From Salarchaeum sp. JOR-1 (lineage in GTDB: Archaea; Halobacteriota; Halobacteria; Halobacteriales; Halobacteriaceae), in contig NZ_CP042240.1 of assembly GCF_007833275.1 (NCBI RefSeq), forward strand, positions 114,916-178,915: a stretch of DNA of 64,000 nt. The letters are read 5' to 3'. Every line of letters starts with the position of its first letter. The first letter of the stretch is position 1. The position numbers and the translations under genes were made by a program. Positions 8,202-16,619 of this stretch are shown here, piece after piece. Below the pieces are notes generated by a model. It was not told the DNA's origin and did not search any database. It saw nothing but the letters and a program-made list of their open reading frames with translations.

Positions 8202-8620
8202 TGGGACTCAAATCGGGGTCGCGGGACGCCGGCCTCGACGACGAGGAGGTCGACGAAGACGTGGCGGACGGACAGAGCGAGTCCGAAGCGGTCGAGCAGC
8301 CGGAGACAGAGAATGAATCGGCGGCGTCGAGAACGGCGGACACGGTGGGGTCGGAGAGCGAGGCGGACGACCGGCCGTCGATGAGTTCGATTCCGTATAA
8401 ACTCCGCCGGGACAAGGTGAACGAGGGACGCGAGCAGGTTCCGTACTTCCTCCGAGAGGAAGTCGTCGCGGGCGAGGACGACTTGCAGGCGGAACTGGAG
8501 GACGTACTCGACGAGAAGGTGTACAAGTCGGACTATCGGGAGGCGGCGATGGTAGTCGCGCAGCGCAATCCCGACCTCATCGCGGACGTGCTCCGCGAGT
8601 GGGGATACGACCTGGAGTAG
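8201..8620 (+). CDS. Small ParA-partner protein (putative centromere binder), 139 residues
   Basis: Translationally coupled to parA (TAATG). The N-terminal 60 residues are disordered and very acidic (DDEEVDEDVADG). The C-terminal 75 residues are compact, with SIPYKLRRDKVNEGREQVPYF and a helical tail ending REWGYDLE. Haloarchaeal parA genes are often followed by such short proteins rather than a ParB/Spo0J. DNA binding to the 13-bp array is inferred from genetic position only; no classical helix-turn-helix is obvious. Confidence 0.7.
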   Translation: MGLKSGSRDAGLDDEEVDEDVADGQSESEAVEQPETENESAASRTADTVGSESEADDRPSMSSIPYKLRRDKVNEGREQVPYFLREEVVAGEDDLQAELEDVLDEKVYKSDYREAAMVVAQRNPDLIADVLREWGYDLE

Positions 8621-8632
8621 CCTCGGCACTCG

Positions 8633-8663
8633 ACCACCACACCACTGTGTCCGCTGTTCTTCG
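8633..8663 (+). repeat. Solitary ORB-like repeat
   Basis: CACCACTGTGTCCGCTGTTC (within 8638-8658) matches the origin-A ORB family at 16.2-18.3 kb, and its 3' part GTGTCCGCTGTTCTTCG is identical to the inverted solitary site at 23.2 kb. No initiator gene is adjacent. Confidence 0.6.
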
Positions 8664-8705
8664 CGTGTTCGAGTCCGCAACCGAACCGTATCCACACCCT
8701 CATAA

Positions 8706-8750
8706 CTACACTCTGTAACTATGTTTTATAGCTATATCTTATAACTATAC
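8706..8750 (-). repeat. Inverted 13-bp-phased iterons downstream of the par operon
   Basis: Read on the minus strand, units start at 8750 (GTATAG), 8737 (ATATAG), 8724 (ACATAG) and 8711 (GTGTAG), exactly 13 bp apart, with second halves such as TTATAAG and CTATAAA matching the upstream consensus. TATAGCTATATCTTATA occurs both here (8727-8743) and at 7114-7130. The arrays therefore bracket the par operon in opposite orientation. Confidence 0.7.
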
Positions 8751-8856
8751 TCACACGGGTGTTTTTTGAGTTGCTGGCGGGTGCGTCGGCCGGCTCGTGT
8801 GTACGGGCACGGTGTGTATCGGAACGCTCTTTTTCGAGCGGGGAGAGTGCTCGCGT

Positions 8857-9033
8857 ATGGCATCTGCCCTCCAGAGCCCGCTCGTTCGGTACGGCATGGG
8901 TGCGAGTTCCGCAGTCGTCCTCTTCGTAATCGCGTTCACCTTCGCCGAGGGAATCGTGCAGACGATGCTGTTCGTGCTGGCTGTTGTAGAGCTGCTCATC
9001 GTCCCCCAATTTCTGAAAGCTGCTGCGGAGTAG
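8857..9033 (+). CDS. Small two-helix membrane protein, 58 residues
   Basis: MASALQSPLVRYGMG is followed by two hydrophobic segments (about 16-33 and 37-52) with one Glu between them, then QFLKAAAE. The ATG at 8857 is chosen because upstream in-frame codons do not look coding. Similar short DUF-type membrane proteins are common in haloarchaea. It is convergent with the PNPOx-like gene. Function unknown. Confidence 0.55.
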   Translation: MASALQSPLVRYGMGASSAVVLFVIAFTFAEGIVQTMLFVLAVVELLIVPQFLKAAAE

Positions 9034-9037
9034 CCGG

Positions 9038-9478
9038 TCACTTCATCCGCTGGCTGTAGTCCCAGCTGTAGAGTTCGTCGGGACGGAGTTCGATCCGCAC
9101 CTCCTCGCGGTCGTCGTCCAGCAATCGCCCGGCGAGCGCGGAGTCCGTTCCGCCGAGGTAGCGTTCGAGGAGCGAGCGGAGCAGTTGCTTCCCGTCGTCG
9201 GGGTCGACGGTGACGGTGCCGTTTCCGCGGACGCCCCGATACGGCGGGTCGTTCACCGACACGTCGAACGCGACGTGTGAGTCCCCCCGGAGGAACCGCA
9301 CGAGGTCGGCGTCCGCGCCGGTCGCGCACGCGAACACGCCGTTGTCGTACTCGTACCAGAGCGCGACCGTCCAGAGCGTGCCGTCGGGGCGGTGGGTCGT
9401 CAGGCGGAGCGGGACGGCCGTATCCGTGAGGAACTCGGCGACAGCCGATTCGTCCCAGACGCCGCGGAAGTCGGTCAT
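9038..9478 (-). CDS. Pyridoxamine-5'-phosphate-oxidase-like flavin/heme-binding fold protein
   Basis: 146 residues with the split-barrel pattern: PLRLTTHRPDGTLWTVALWYEY, VRFLRGDSHVAFDV and YRGVRGNGTVTV, typical of the general-stress-protein-26/PNPOx-like family. Such proteins bind FMN, F420 or heme; the substrate cannot be inferred. The gene is monocistronic. Confidence 0.75.
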   Translation of the reverse strand: MTDFRGVWDESAVAEFLTDTAVPLRLTTHRPDGTLWTVALWYEYDNGVFACATGADADLVRFLRGDSHVAFDVSVNDPPYRGVRGNGTVTVDPDDGKQLLRSLLERYLGGTDSALAGRLLDDDREEVRIELRPDELYSWDYSQRMK

Positions 9479-9563
9479 GCATCGAGTACGCCCGCCACCA
9501 TCGAAAAGGTGTCCACCGCGCGCCGGTCGCCGGAGTTATCGTCGCGGCCGTCGACGCCCGAGT

Positions 9564-9920
9564 ATGGAGACGACGACACTCATCACACTCGGTGCGGTCG
9601 GCGTGGTGTTGGTCGGCGGCACGGCTGTCTTCCTGTGGCGGCGGTCGTCCGCAGACGAACGGGAGTCCCGGCGCGCGCACGAGGCTGCACAGGAGCGCGA
9701 GCCACCTGTGGAACTCGGCGAGGCGTACGAGTTCGGTATCGCGGAGTTCACCGACCACCACTCCGGCGAGCGCGTCGCCGTCGGGAAGGTCGAGGGGTTC
9801 GTGGTGTTCACCGAGGACGTGCCGGACTCCGTGCAAGAGGGTGACGTCATCCGCGCGAAAATCCTCTCGTTCAATCAGGGGAAGACGTCCGCGGACGCGA
9901 CGTTCGTCGACACCGGTTAG
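9564..9920 (+). CDS. TRAM-domain protein with N-terminal membrane anchor
   Basis: 118 residues. Residues about 5-26 are a hydrophobic helix, then a charged linker. Residues about 50-117 form a TRAM beta-barrel (LGEAYEFGIAEFTDHHSGE, VGKVEGFVVFTEDVPDSVQEGD, VIRAKILSFNQGKTSADATF). TRAM domains bind RNA, and stand-alone TRAM proteins act as archaeal RNA chaperones; the membrane anchor would be unusual for that role. Its stop overlaps the convergent MATE gene stop by 4 bp. Confidence 0.8.
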   Translation: METTTLITLGAVGVVLVGGTAVFLWRRSSADERESRRAHEAAQEREPPVELGEAYEFGIAEFTDHHSGERVAVGKVEGFVVFTEDVPDSVQEGDVIRAKILSFNQGKTSADATFVDTG

Positions 9921-11389
9921 TCGTCAGTCCCGACGACTTCCTCGGCGTCGACGCGCTCCTCGGTGAGGTCGGCGTCCCGCCACGTGCCGCGCTTGTACCA
10001 CGCGTAGGCGAGGACGCCGCCGAGGACGTTCGAGACGGCGAACGCGACCCAGATACCGGTCTCGCCGAGCGGGCCGGACGCGATCCACGCGATGGGGAAG
10101 CGAACGAACCCGAGAATCACCACGGAGATGACGGCCGCGGTGAGCGTTTTGCCGGCGCCGCGGAAGCTCCCGACGTACGCCTGCGTCACGCCGATGAAGC
10201 CGAACGTGAGCGCGACGTACCGGAGGAACTCCGCGCCGACGGCGACGACCTGGGCGGCGTCCGCCTGGTCGGCCCCGACGAACGCGGAGATGATGGGTTC
10301 GGGGAACGCGAACACGACGAGACCGGCGAGCGCGAGCACGACGAACAACACCTTGCTCGCGAGGTCGGCGGCGGTGGCGGCGCGGTCGGGATTGCCGGCA
10401 CCGATATTCTGTCCAGTCATCGTTTCGACCCCGCGCGAGATGGCGATAGCGGGGAGGAAAATGACGGAGAACACGCGGGTGCCGACGCCGTACGCGGCGA
10501 CGACCGCGTCGGGGAAGAACGCGACGATGAACAGGAGGAGGTTCATCGAGATGGCGCGCCCGCTCCCCTCGATAGAGGCGGGGCCGCCGATGCGGACGAG
10601 CCGGCGGAGGTAGTCGAGGTCGGGCGCCATGTCGCGGAGGTTGATCTGGACGCCGCGGCGGCCGCGGAACATGATGGCGAGGCCGACGACGAGCGCGAGC
10701 GCGCGGGAGAACACGGTGGCGATGGCGGCGCCCTGGATGCCGAGTTCGGGGAACGCGAGCGTGCCGACGACGGGGGCGTTCTCGACGACCGTCCAGCCGA
10801 AGATGAGGAAGGGGTCGAGGACGATGTTGAGGACGACGCTCCCGAACATGACGACCATCGGCGTGATGGTGTCGCCGTACCCCCGCATGAGGGAGATGAA
10901 GACGGCGAACCCGAACATGAAGAGGAGGCCGAGCGAGATGACTTCCATGTAGCTGGTGGCGAGCGGGAGCACGTCGGCGGACGCCCCCATCACGGAGAGG
11001 AAGTCGTCGACGAAGACGTAGCCGACGACGCCGAGCACGACGGAGATGATGGCGGCGAACGTGACGGTCTGGGAGGCGGCGTACTCGGCTTCGCGCTCCT
11101 CGCCCGCGCCCGTGAACTGGGCGACGAGGACGCTCCCGGCGACGGAGACGCCCAGCCCGACGGAGATGAGGAGGAAGACCATCGGGAACGCGAAGCTGAT
11201 CGCGGCGAGCGCGTCGGTGTTGTACTGCCCGAGCCAGAACGTGTCGGCGAGGTTGTACGCGGTCTGGAAGAGGTTGGTGATGACGATGGGCAGCGAGAGG
11301 TAGAAGAGGGGTTTGCCGATGCTGCCGGACGTGAGGTCGAACTCCTCCGGGCCCTTGAAGAGGCGTTCTATCTGCTGGCGGACGCCCAT
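9917..11389 (-). CDS. MATE-family multidrug/sodium exporter
   Basis: 490 residues, about 12 membrane helices. The N-terminal MATE signature LPIVITNLFQTAYNLADTFW and the repeated-half motif PASIEGSGRAISMNLLLF are clear, as is the VGTRVFSVIFLPAIAISRG segment. Expected function: cation-coupled efflux of organic cations at the cytoplasmic membrane. The 138-bp gap upstream (11390-11527) contains no visible gene. Confidence 0.9.
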   Translation of the reverse strand: MGVRQQIERLFKGPEEFDLTSGSIGKPLFYLSLPIVITNLFQTAYNLADTFWLGQYNTDALAAISFAFPMVFLLISVGLGVSVAGSVLVAQFTGAGEEREAEYAASQTVTFAAIISVVLGVVGYVFVDDFLSVMGASADVLPLATSYMEVISLGLLFMFGFAVFISLMRGYGDTITPMVVMFGSVVLNIVLDPFLIFGWTVVENAPVVGTLAFPELGIQGAAIATVFSRALALVVGLAIMFRGRRGVQINLRDMAPDLDYLRRLVRIGGPASIEGSGRAISMNLLLFIVAFFPDAVVAAYGVGTRVFSVIFLPAIAISRGVETMTGQNIGAGNPDRAATAADLASKVLFVVLALAGLVVFAFPEPIISAFVGADQADAAQVVAVGAEFLRYVALTFGFIGVTQAYVGSFRGAGKTLTAAVISVVILGFVRFPIAWIASGPLGETGIWVAFAVSNVLGGVLAYAWYKRGTWRDADLTEERVDAEEVVGTDD

Positions 11390-11527
11390 CAGACAGCCAC
11401 CTCGACTGGTGGTGCGGGTGGTTCGGGGAGCGGAGGGGGTCTCGTCAGGAGGTGGCCGAGAGTCATTCGTTACACGTGCTTACTGACTGGTCAGTCAAAA
11501 GGATTCCGTGTCGCGTAGCGTCCCCGA

Positions 11528-12283
11528 TTAGACGAACACGAGGAACAAACCGAGCGCGAATCCCACGAGAGCGATGACGAGACCACCGAGAGAGGTACGC
11601 GCCATCCGAAACACGGTCTCGCGCGGCGAACGATCCGAAACGACGAGCGGCGTGAGACTCGCCCCGTCGCTCGTGGCGCGGCCGACGACCGTCACCTCGT
11701 CGCCGGGTTCGATGCGCTGTTCGGTGTAGCGTCGCGTTCCGATGGAGAGCGGGCGGAAGACCGGCCGAAGGAGAGCGGGCGGTGTCTGCCACCACGTCGA
11801 TGACGGAATCCCGTCGTGGTCGCGAGCGAACGACCGAATGGACTCGGGCGGCGTGTCGTCGGGTCGGACGGTCGCGACGGTCGTCGTGTCCGCGATGACG
11901 GTTCGGGTGGTTTCGTCGACGGATACGGTCGCGGCGGACGTGGTGAGGTCGAACGGAACGGCCGCGGTGGCCTCGTGGACGGTGACGTACCAGGGGAGGA
12001 CGTAGAGGAAGCTGAGGCGTCGTTCCTCGACCTGATACCGGAGCGCGACGCAGTCGGTGTCGCTGAACGGCGCGGTGAGCGAGTCGGCCGCGTGTTCGAC
12101 GGTGCCGGTGAGACGGACGAGCGCGTTCGCGCCCGCGCCAGCGAGGGTGTCCATCTGTGGGGCGCGGACGACCGCTGACGCGCGCCAGACGTACCGAGCG
12201 CTGGCCGCGAGAACGACCACGGAGACGAGAAGGAGGAAACCGCCGAAGAGCGTCGATGCCGCGAGTGACGTGGAGAACGTCAT
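11528..12283 (-). CDS. GIDE-like membrane protein
   Basis: 251 residues with an N-terminal hydrophobic helix (about 9-32), a central beta-rich region with VRLTGTVEHAADSLTAPFSD and CVALRYQVEERR, and a C-terminal two-helix hairpin. This matches the GIDE/'E3 ubiquitin ligase-like' membrane domain found widely in prokaryotes without a RING finger. No enzymatic residue can be assigned. It lies 43 bases after the lipoprotein gene on the same strand and may be co-transcribed with it. Confidence 0.65.
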   Translation of the reverse strand: MTFSTSLAASTLFGGFLLLVSVVVLAASARYVWRASAVVRAPQMDTLAGAGANALVRLTGTVEHAADSLTAPFSDTDCVALRYQVEERRLSFLYVLPWYVTVHEATAAVPFDLTTSAATVSVDETTRTVIADTTTVATVRPDDTPPESIRSFARDHDGIPSSTWWQTPPALLRPVFRPLSIGTRRYTEQRIEPGDEVTVVGRATSDGASLTPLVVSDRSPRETVFRMARTSLGGLVIALVGFALGLFLVFV

Positions 12284-12326
12284 GTGCGAGAGTGGAACGC
12301 GGGCGGCGTGTACGTGTCGGGGAGTT

Positions 12327-13490
12327 TCAGGCCGAGAAACTGTGCGGAACCGTCAGGGTACCACGCCGCGTAGGAGCGCGTGCCGCTTGGTCCGCCGGCG
12401 TCCCCGCTGACGTTTCTCCCCCCTCCACGAGCGACGACGCGACCGCGAGGAGGAGGTCGCGGTTCTCGCCCGTGACCGTGTACGTCGCCGAGTCGGTCTG
12501 CCACCGCACCAGCTGTCGGTCGCCGCTCTCGACGTACCGAACCGTCGTCCCGTTCACGCGCACTGGCTCGCCCTCCAGTCGGCGGTCGGCGGCGGGAACG
12601 CGCTTCGTGACGCGGAGGCTGGTGTCGTTCGGCGTCGTGTACGTGAGCGTGATGCTCGTCTGATTTCCGTACGCCAAGAGCATGCCGTCCTCGAACTGAT
12701 AGGGCGCGGGAACGTCCGGCGAGGGAACCGCGACGGTCGTGTTCGCGCGGAGGTTCGTGAGGTCGTCGGCCGTGATGACGCGGTTCGTGGTGACGGTCGC
12801 GGACTCCGGGATGTTCGGGTCGAACCGGTCGGCCGCGAACGCCGGGTCGAGCGTGACGTTCGTCACCTCGATGGTGACCCGGGACGTGGAGTTGTCGGTC
12901 GCGTACGTCATCCGGGCTTTCACCGGAATCCGTCGGTCGCGGTCGACCCAGACGCGCGTCGTCCGGTTCGCCGCCGCGGCCTGCGTGACGAACTGGTAGG
13001 GGCCGCTGCTGGCGCCGACGCGAACCGACGCGTTCGCACCTTCGACGGCGTACTCGACCGCGAACCCGTCTTCTTGGTTCGTCTCGCCTTCGTAGGTCGC
13101 ATTCCGTTCGAGCAAGTCGGAGAGCCGCTCGAAGAGGTCCGGCGGCGTCGTCCCGTACGTCACGACCGCGCGGTTCGTCCGCGGAACGTACTGAACCGTC
13201 GCCGAATCGTTGGTGACGATGCGCATCCCATCGATTCGCTCGGGTTGGCGGTACGTCGCGTTCGTCCGCCCGTGGCTGTGCGCGACCCGGTACGTGATGG
13301 TTTCGTCGAACGAGCCGTTCAGCGTGACGTGAACCGTCGCCGCGTACGCGTCGATCGCGTCGAGCTTGGCTATCGCGGTCTGCTTGACCTCGGCGGCGCT
13401 CGGCTGCGTGTCGCCCGGCAGGGCGGCACACCCCGCACACACGGAGAGCACGACGACACCCAGGAGGGCCAGTAGCGGGCGGGAACGCAT
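12327..13490 (-). CDS. Secreted lipoprotein, LolA-like/DUF4367-type
   Basis: 387 residues. A signal peptide ends in the lipobox VCAGC (about residue 20). The mature region is a beta-rich, Asn/Thr-rich fold starting AIAKLDAIDAYAATVHVTL, typical of archaeal LolA/LppX-like carriers. A second domain (FEDGMLLAYGNQTSITLTY to DLLLAVASSLVEG) resembles DUF4367. It is probably lipid-anchored outside the membrane; the bound ligand is unknown. Start chosen at the ATG giving the signal peptide. The last 25 residues are low-complexity. Confidence 0.75.
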   Translation of the reverse strand: MRSRPLLALLGVVVLSVCAGCAALPGDTQPSAAEVKQTAIAKLDAIDAYAATVHVTLNGSFDETITYRVAHSHGRTNATYRQPERIDGMRIVTNDSATVQYVPRTNRAVVTYGTTPPDLFERLSDLLERNATYEGETNQEDGFAVEYAVEGANASVRVGASSGPYQFVTQAAAANRTTRVWVDRDRRIPVKARMTYATDNSTSRVTIEVTNVTLDPAFAADRFDPNIPESATVTTNRVITADDLTNLRANTTVAVPSPDVPAPYQFEDGMLLAYGNQTSITLTYTTPNDTSLRVTKRVPAADRRLEGEPVRVNGTTVRYVESGDRQLVRWQTDSATYTVTGENRDLLLAVASSLVEGGETSAGTPADQAARAPTRRGTLTVPHSFSA

Positions 13491-13676
13491 GACGCCAGAA
13501 ACGTCCGTGTGCGCGTCCGTAAACCCCTCGGTGTCGCCCCTGGTTTCAGAGCGAGAAACTGTCCGGGCCCCGTTAAGCCGGCGGACGACATCGACTCCGA
13601 CAATGTCCCCGTTCACGTCCCCCTCCCCCGACAGCGACGCCACAATTCGCCGCACGAACCGCCGCCGGTGGTCGCA

Positions 13677-14954
13677 GTGACCACGGCCTCCCGTGCCCGG
13701 CGCGCCGTCCGCGCCGTCCTCGCGTTCGGCGTGCTCGTCGGAAGCCTCGTTCCGGCCTACTTCTTCCTGCTCGCGGACACCACGCCGTTCGCGTGGGACT
13801 TCCGCGCGTACCATCACGCCGCTGCGCTCGCGCTCGACGGCCAGCCGTTCGTCGGCGTCTCTCCGCCCGTCGGCGGCGGCGAATGGGTGTACCCCCCGAT
13901 TACTGTCGCCGCGTTCTACGCGTACACGCTCGTCTCGTGGAGCGTAGCGTACCTCGTGCACGCGGCGGCGAGCATCGTCGCCGGCCTCGCGTGCGCGCAT
14001 TTCGTCCTCGGCGACCTCCGGAACCGCGGCGTCACGCTCTCTCGAACCGACACCGCGCTCGTCGCCGCATTCTTCACGCTCAGCACGTACCCGATGGTCG
14101 TGCTCGGCCAAGGCCAACTCGGGCTGTTCGTCCTCCTCGCCCTCCTCGGCGCGTATCGAGCGCTCAACGCGGGCCGCCAGCGGACGGCGGGCGGGCTGCT
14201 CGCGCTGGCGTCCGCGTTCAAACTCTTCCCGCTGTTCCTCCTCGTCTGGTTCGCGCGACGGCGCGCGTGGCGAGCAATCGCGTGGTGTCTCGGCACCGTT
14301 ACGGCGCTGTGCGCGGCGGGCGTCGCGGCGTTCGGCTGGTCGCTCCACGCGGAGTACGTCCGGTTCATCCTGTTCGAACGGAGTCGCGTCAGCGAACTCG
14401 CCGCCGGGATGAGTCCGAACGTCTCGGCGCTGACGCTCCAGCGCCCGCTCGCGGCCCTCCTCCCGGACGTAGAGCCAGTCGTGTACACGGTGCTCGCCGC
14501 CGCCCTCCTGCTTCCAGTGCTCGGCATAGTGTACACGCACGTCGGCACGCAGCGCGACCGCGCCGTCGCGTACCTCGCGACGCTCGTCGTGCTGTTGCTC
14601 GTCTCCCCCGCCTCCAACGTCCATCACGTCCTCTACGTCTACGTGCCGCTCGTCGCGCTCCTCTACACGGTCGGCGACCCGGTCGTGCGCGCGTGCTTCT
14701 TGACGGGGACAACGCTCCTGCTCGCGCCGGTTCAGCCGGCGATACTTGCGGACGTGCTCAGTGCGGCCGGCGCACCCGCGTCCGGCACTGCGACCGTGGT
14801 CGCGGCGAGTCACGCGGTGCTGTCCGTCGGATCGCTCGCACTCTACGGACTCCTCGTGGTTCTCGGCGGCTGTGTCGTTCACGCGGCGCGCTCGCGGCCG
14901 GTCAGCGAACCGGCGACGACCCCGAGCGAGCGGCGTGTCGCGGAACAGGATTAG
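13677..14954 (+). CDS. GT87/DUF2029-family membrane glycosyltransferase
   Basis: About 425 residues with 10-12 membrane helices. The acidic WDFRAYHHAA motif sits in the first periplasmic loop, where GT-C enzymes place the catalytic Asp. GQGQLGLFVLLALLGAY and ASAFKLFPLFLLVWF are characteristic of the DUF2029/GT87 (polyprenol-phosphate-mannose-dependent mannosyltransferase-like) family. Start uncertain: GTG at 13677 or 13668. Its stop overlaps the convergent DUF7521 gene. The acceptor is unknown. Confidence 0.8.
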   Translation: MTTASRARRAVRAVLAFGVLVGSLVPAYFFLLADTTPFAWDFRAYHHAAALALDGQPFVGVSPPVGGGEWVYPPITVAAFYAYTLVSWSVAYLVHAAASIVAGLACAHFVLGDLRNRGVTLSRTDTALVAAFFTLSTYPMVVLGQGQLGLFVLLALLGAYRALNAGRQRTAGGLLALASAFKLFPLFLLVWFARRRAWRAIAWCLGTVTALCAAGVAAFGWSLHAEYVRFILFERSRVSELAAGMSPNVSALTLQRPLAALLPDVEPVVYTVLAAALLLPVLGIVYTHVGTQRDRAVAYLATLVVLLLVSPASNVHHVLYVYVPLVALLYTVGDPVVRACFLTGTTLLLAPVQPAILADVLSAAGAPASGTATVVAASHAVLSVGSLALYGLLVVLGGCVVHAARSRPVSEPATTPSERRVAEQD

Positions 14955-15235
14955 CGGACGAGCGCGTAGAGGATGACCAGCACGGCGAGGCTGTCCGCGC
15001 CCTGGCGGAGAATCGCGCTCTGAAGCGGCGTGACGAGCGTGGCGGCTTCGAACACGTACTCGAGGAGGAACGGCGTGAGCACGAGGACGAGCGTGCCGAC
15101 GGCGACGGCGAGCATCGCGGTGCTGTCGTGGCGCCGATACCCCCGGTAGGCCTGCACGCTCACGAGACCGCCGACGCACACGAGGAAGGCGTCGAGAACG
15201 ACCTGCCAGATTGCGACGGTGGTGAGCGCGCTCAT
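14951..15235 (-). CDS. DUF7521-type small membrane protein
   Basis: 94 residues with three membrane helices separated by the basic loop YRGYRRHDSTA. It is paralogous to the next gene and 30 bp after it. Last gene of the HTH-DUF7521-DUF7521 cluster. Function unknown; linkage to an HTH regulator suggests a membrane signal or sensor partner. Confidence 0.65.
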   Translation of the reverse strand: MSALTTVAIWQVVLDAFLVCVGGLVSVQAYRGYRRHDSTAMLAVAVGTLVLVLTPFLLEYVFEAATLVTPLQSAILRQGADSLAVLVILYALVR

Positions 15236-15265
15236 CTCCCCTCACCGGTCACGTGTGTCTGTTCG

Positions 15266-15583
15266 TTAGGTGTCATAGATGGCGTACAGGATGACGGCGA
15301 ATCCGAGAAGCTGTGCGACCGACCCGACGATCGAGACCACCGCACTGGAGAGAGCGGTCGCCGTCGAGAGCGAGAGGTTCACGAGCTTCGGAACGGGAAC
15401 GACGAACAGGAAGCCGACGCCGAGCGCGAGCAGGTGGCGGCTGCCGGTGCGGCGGTAGCCGCGGCCGATGCGAACGACGAGCACGCCGCCGAGCAGCGTC
15501 GCGAGGCCGACGCTGAGGAACAACCCGAACACGAGGAGTGGCGCGCCGCCGCTCGTGGATATTGAGACGCCACCGACGTTCAT
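15266..15583 (-). CDS. DUF7521-type small membrane protein
   Basis: 105 residues, three to four membrane helices and the same central basic loop (GRGYRRTGSRHLLALGVGF) as its neighbour. Start ATG overlaps the end of the HTH gene by 4 bp (ATGA), so the two are translationally coupled. Confidence 0.65.
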   Translation of the reverse strand: MNVGGVSISTSGGAPLLVFGLFLSVGLATLLGGVLVVRIGRGYRRTGSRHLLALGVGFLFVVPVPKLVNLSLSTATALSSAVVSIVGSVAQLLGFAVILYAIYDT

Positions 15584-15921
15584 CGGAGTTCCTCGAAAAG
15601 GTGCGTGAACTGGTCGGCGGGGTCGTCGCGAACGAACACGTCCACGGCGAGGTCGCCCGATTCGAGTTCGACCACCGCGCGCTCGAACGTTGCCGAATAC
15701 ACCGCGTGGTGATTGCCGTCAGACGCGATTCGCTGACGTTCGGCGACCAGGTTCTGTTCCTGGAGGCTGTCGAGGCGGCGGTAGATGGTCGGCGGGGAGG
15801 CGTCGCAGCGTTCGGTCAGCGCCTTTGCGGACAGCGCCTCGGTGCTGGTTTCCTTGAGGATCTCGCGAGCGTACTCGTCGTCGAGGAGGGACAGCACGAC
15901 GCGTTCGTCCTCACACATCAC
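15580..15921 (-). CDS. ArsR-like winged-helix regulator
   Basis: 113 residues. LLDDEYAREILKETSTEALSA, then a helix-turn-helix (ALTERCDASPPTIYRRLDSL) and the wing EQNLVAERQ. First gene of the DUF7521 cluster. Probably controls this operon, but no operator was identified. Confidence 0.75.
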   Translation of the reverse strand: MMCEDERVVLSLLDDEYAREILKETSTEALSAKALTERCDASPPTIYRRLDSLQEQNLVAERQRIASDGNHHAVYSATFERAVVELESGDLAVDVFVRDDPADQFTHLFEELR

Positions 15922-16170
15922 GTGTCACCGGCGCGGCTGACCGACGGAGTGTGCCCGCGGAGGGCGTACGTGCCGACAGGACTGCTGCGGTGACACCAGG
16001 TGCGTGTGGCGAACCGGCAACTGGTGTCGCGCCCCAGTCGTCAACGCTCATACACGCCATGGCACGGTATCGCGTATGATTCTTTGCATCTCTGGCCAAC
16101 ACATCCGGGCGAGGCGAGGCGCACCGCGGGACGGATAAGAGGCGAAAATCGGAGGGTGGCGAGGGGATAC

Positions 16171-16487
16171 ACACCACTGCGTCCGCTGTTCCGTGGTGGC
16201 TGGAGCGCTGTTCGGCGCGGAACGGAGACGACACCCACCCCACCGTGTCCGCTGTTCCGCGGACGGGCGGGCGAATTCAACCCAGGTCGTTCCGGTGGTC
16301 GCGCACACCACCACGTCCGCAGAAAACGGGCCGAGTGCACACCACCACGTCCGCCGTTTTGATGACACGTTCAGAACGAGATGCCGTGAGAGGAGACCCC
16401 ACCGCGTCCGCAGTTACAGTCGCGCGTGTCGACCAAGAACCCGCTAGCTACTGACGGTGTCCGAACCCCACCATGTCCGGAGTTATC
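16171..16487 (+). repeat. Cluster of six ORB-like repeats 3' of orc1 (origin A)
   Basis: The 15922-16619 gap has no gene. It carries six direct copies of CACC-ACC-RYGTCCGCNGTT: near 16171-16190, 16238-16256, 16302-16325, 16337-16360, 16395-16418 and 16463-16487. Core GTCCG is invariant and is preceded by an ACCAC- or CCCCAC-type run. The same family flanks the 5' side of the initiator gene. They are proposed Orc1/Cdc6 binding boxes. Confidence 0.75.
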
Positions 16488-16619
16488 GCCGGGTAGACGG
16501 CCGTACGAGCCCGAGAGTGAGGGATGGTGTTCGCGTGAGTGAGGGACGGTGTTCGCGTGGGTGGCGCACACAAACACGGCGAACTAAGAGACGGCTGTCC
16601 GAACCGGGAGGGGTCGTGT

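Noticed and set aside
12280..15245. Very long minus-strand frames (up to 972 codons) spanning the lipoprotein and the glycosyltransferase region
   Set aside because: Only 12327-13490 is protein-like, with a signal peptide at its start; the rest is antisense to the GT87-like gene.
16171..16487. Repeat cluster considered as a CRISPR array
   Set aside because: Repeats are short, degenerate and unevenly spaced, match boxes on the other side of orc1, and no cas gene is present; ORB interpretation fits better.
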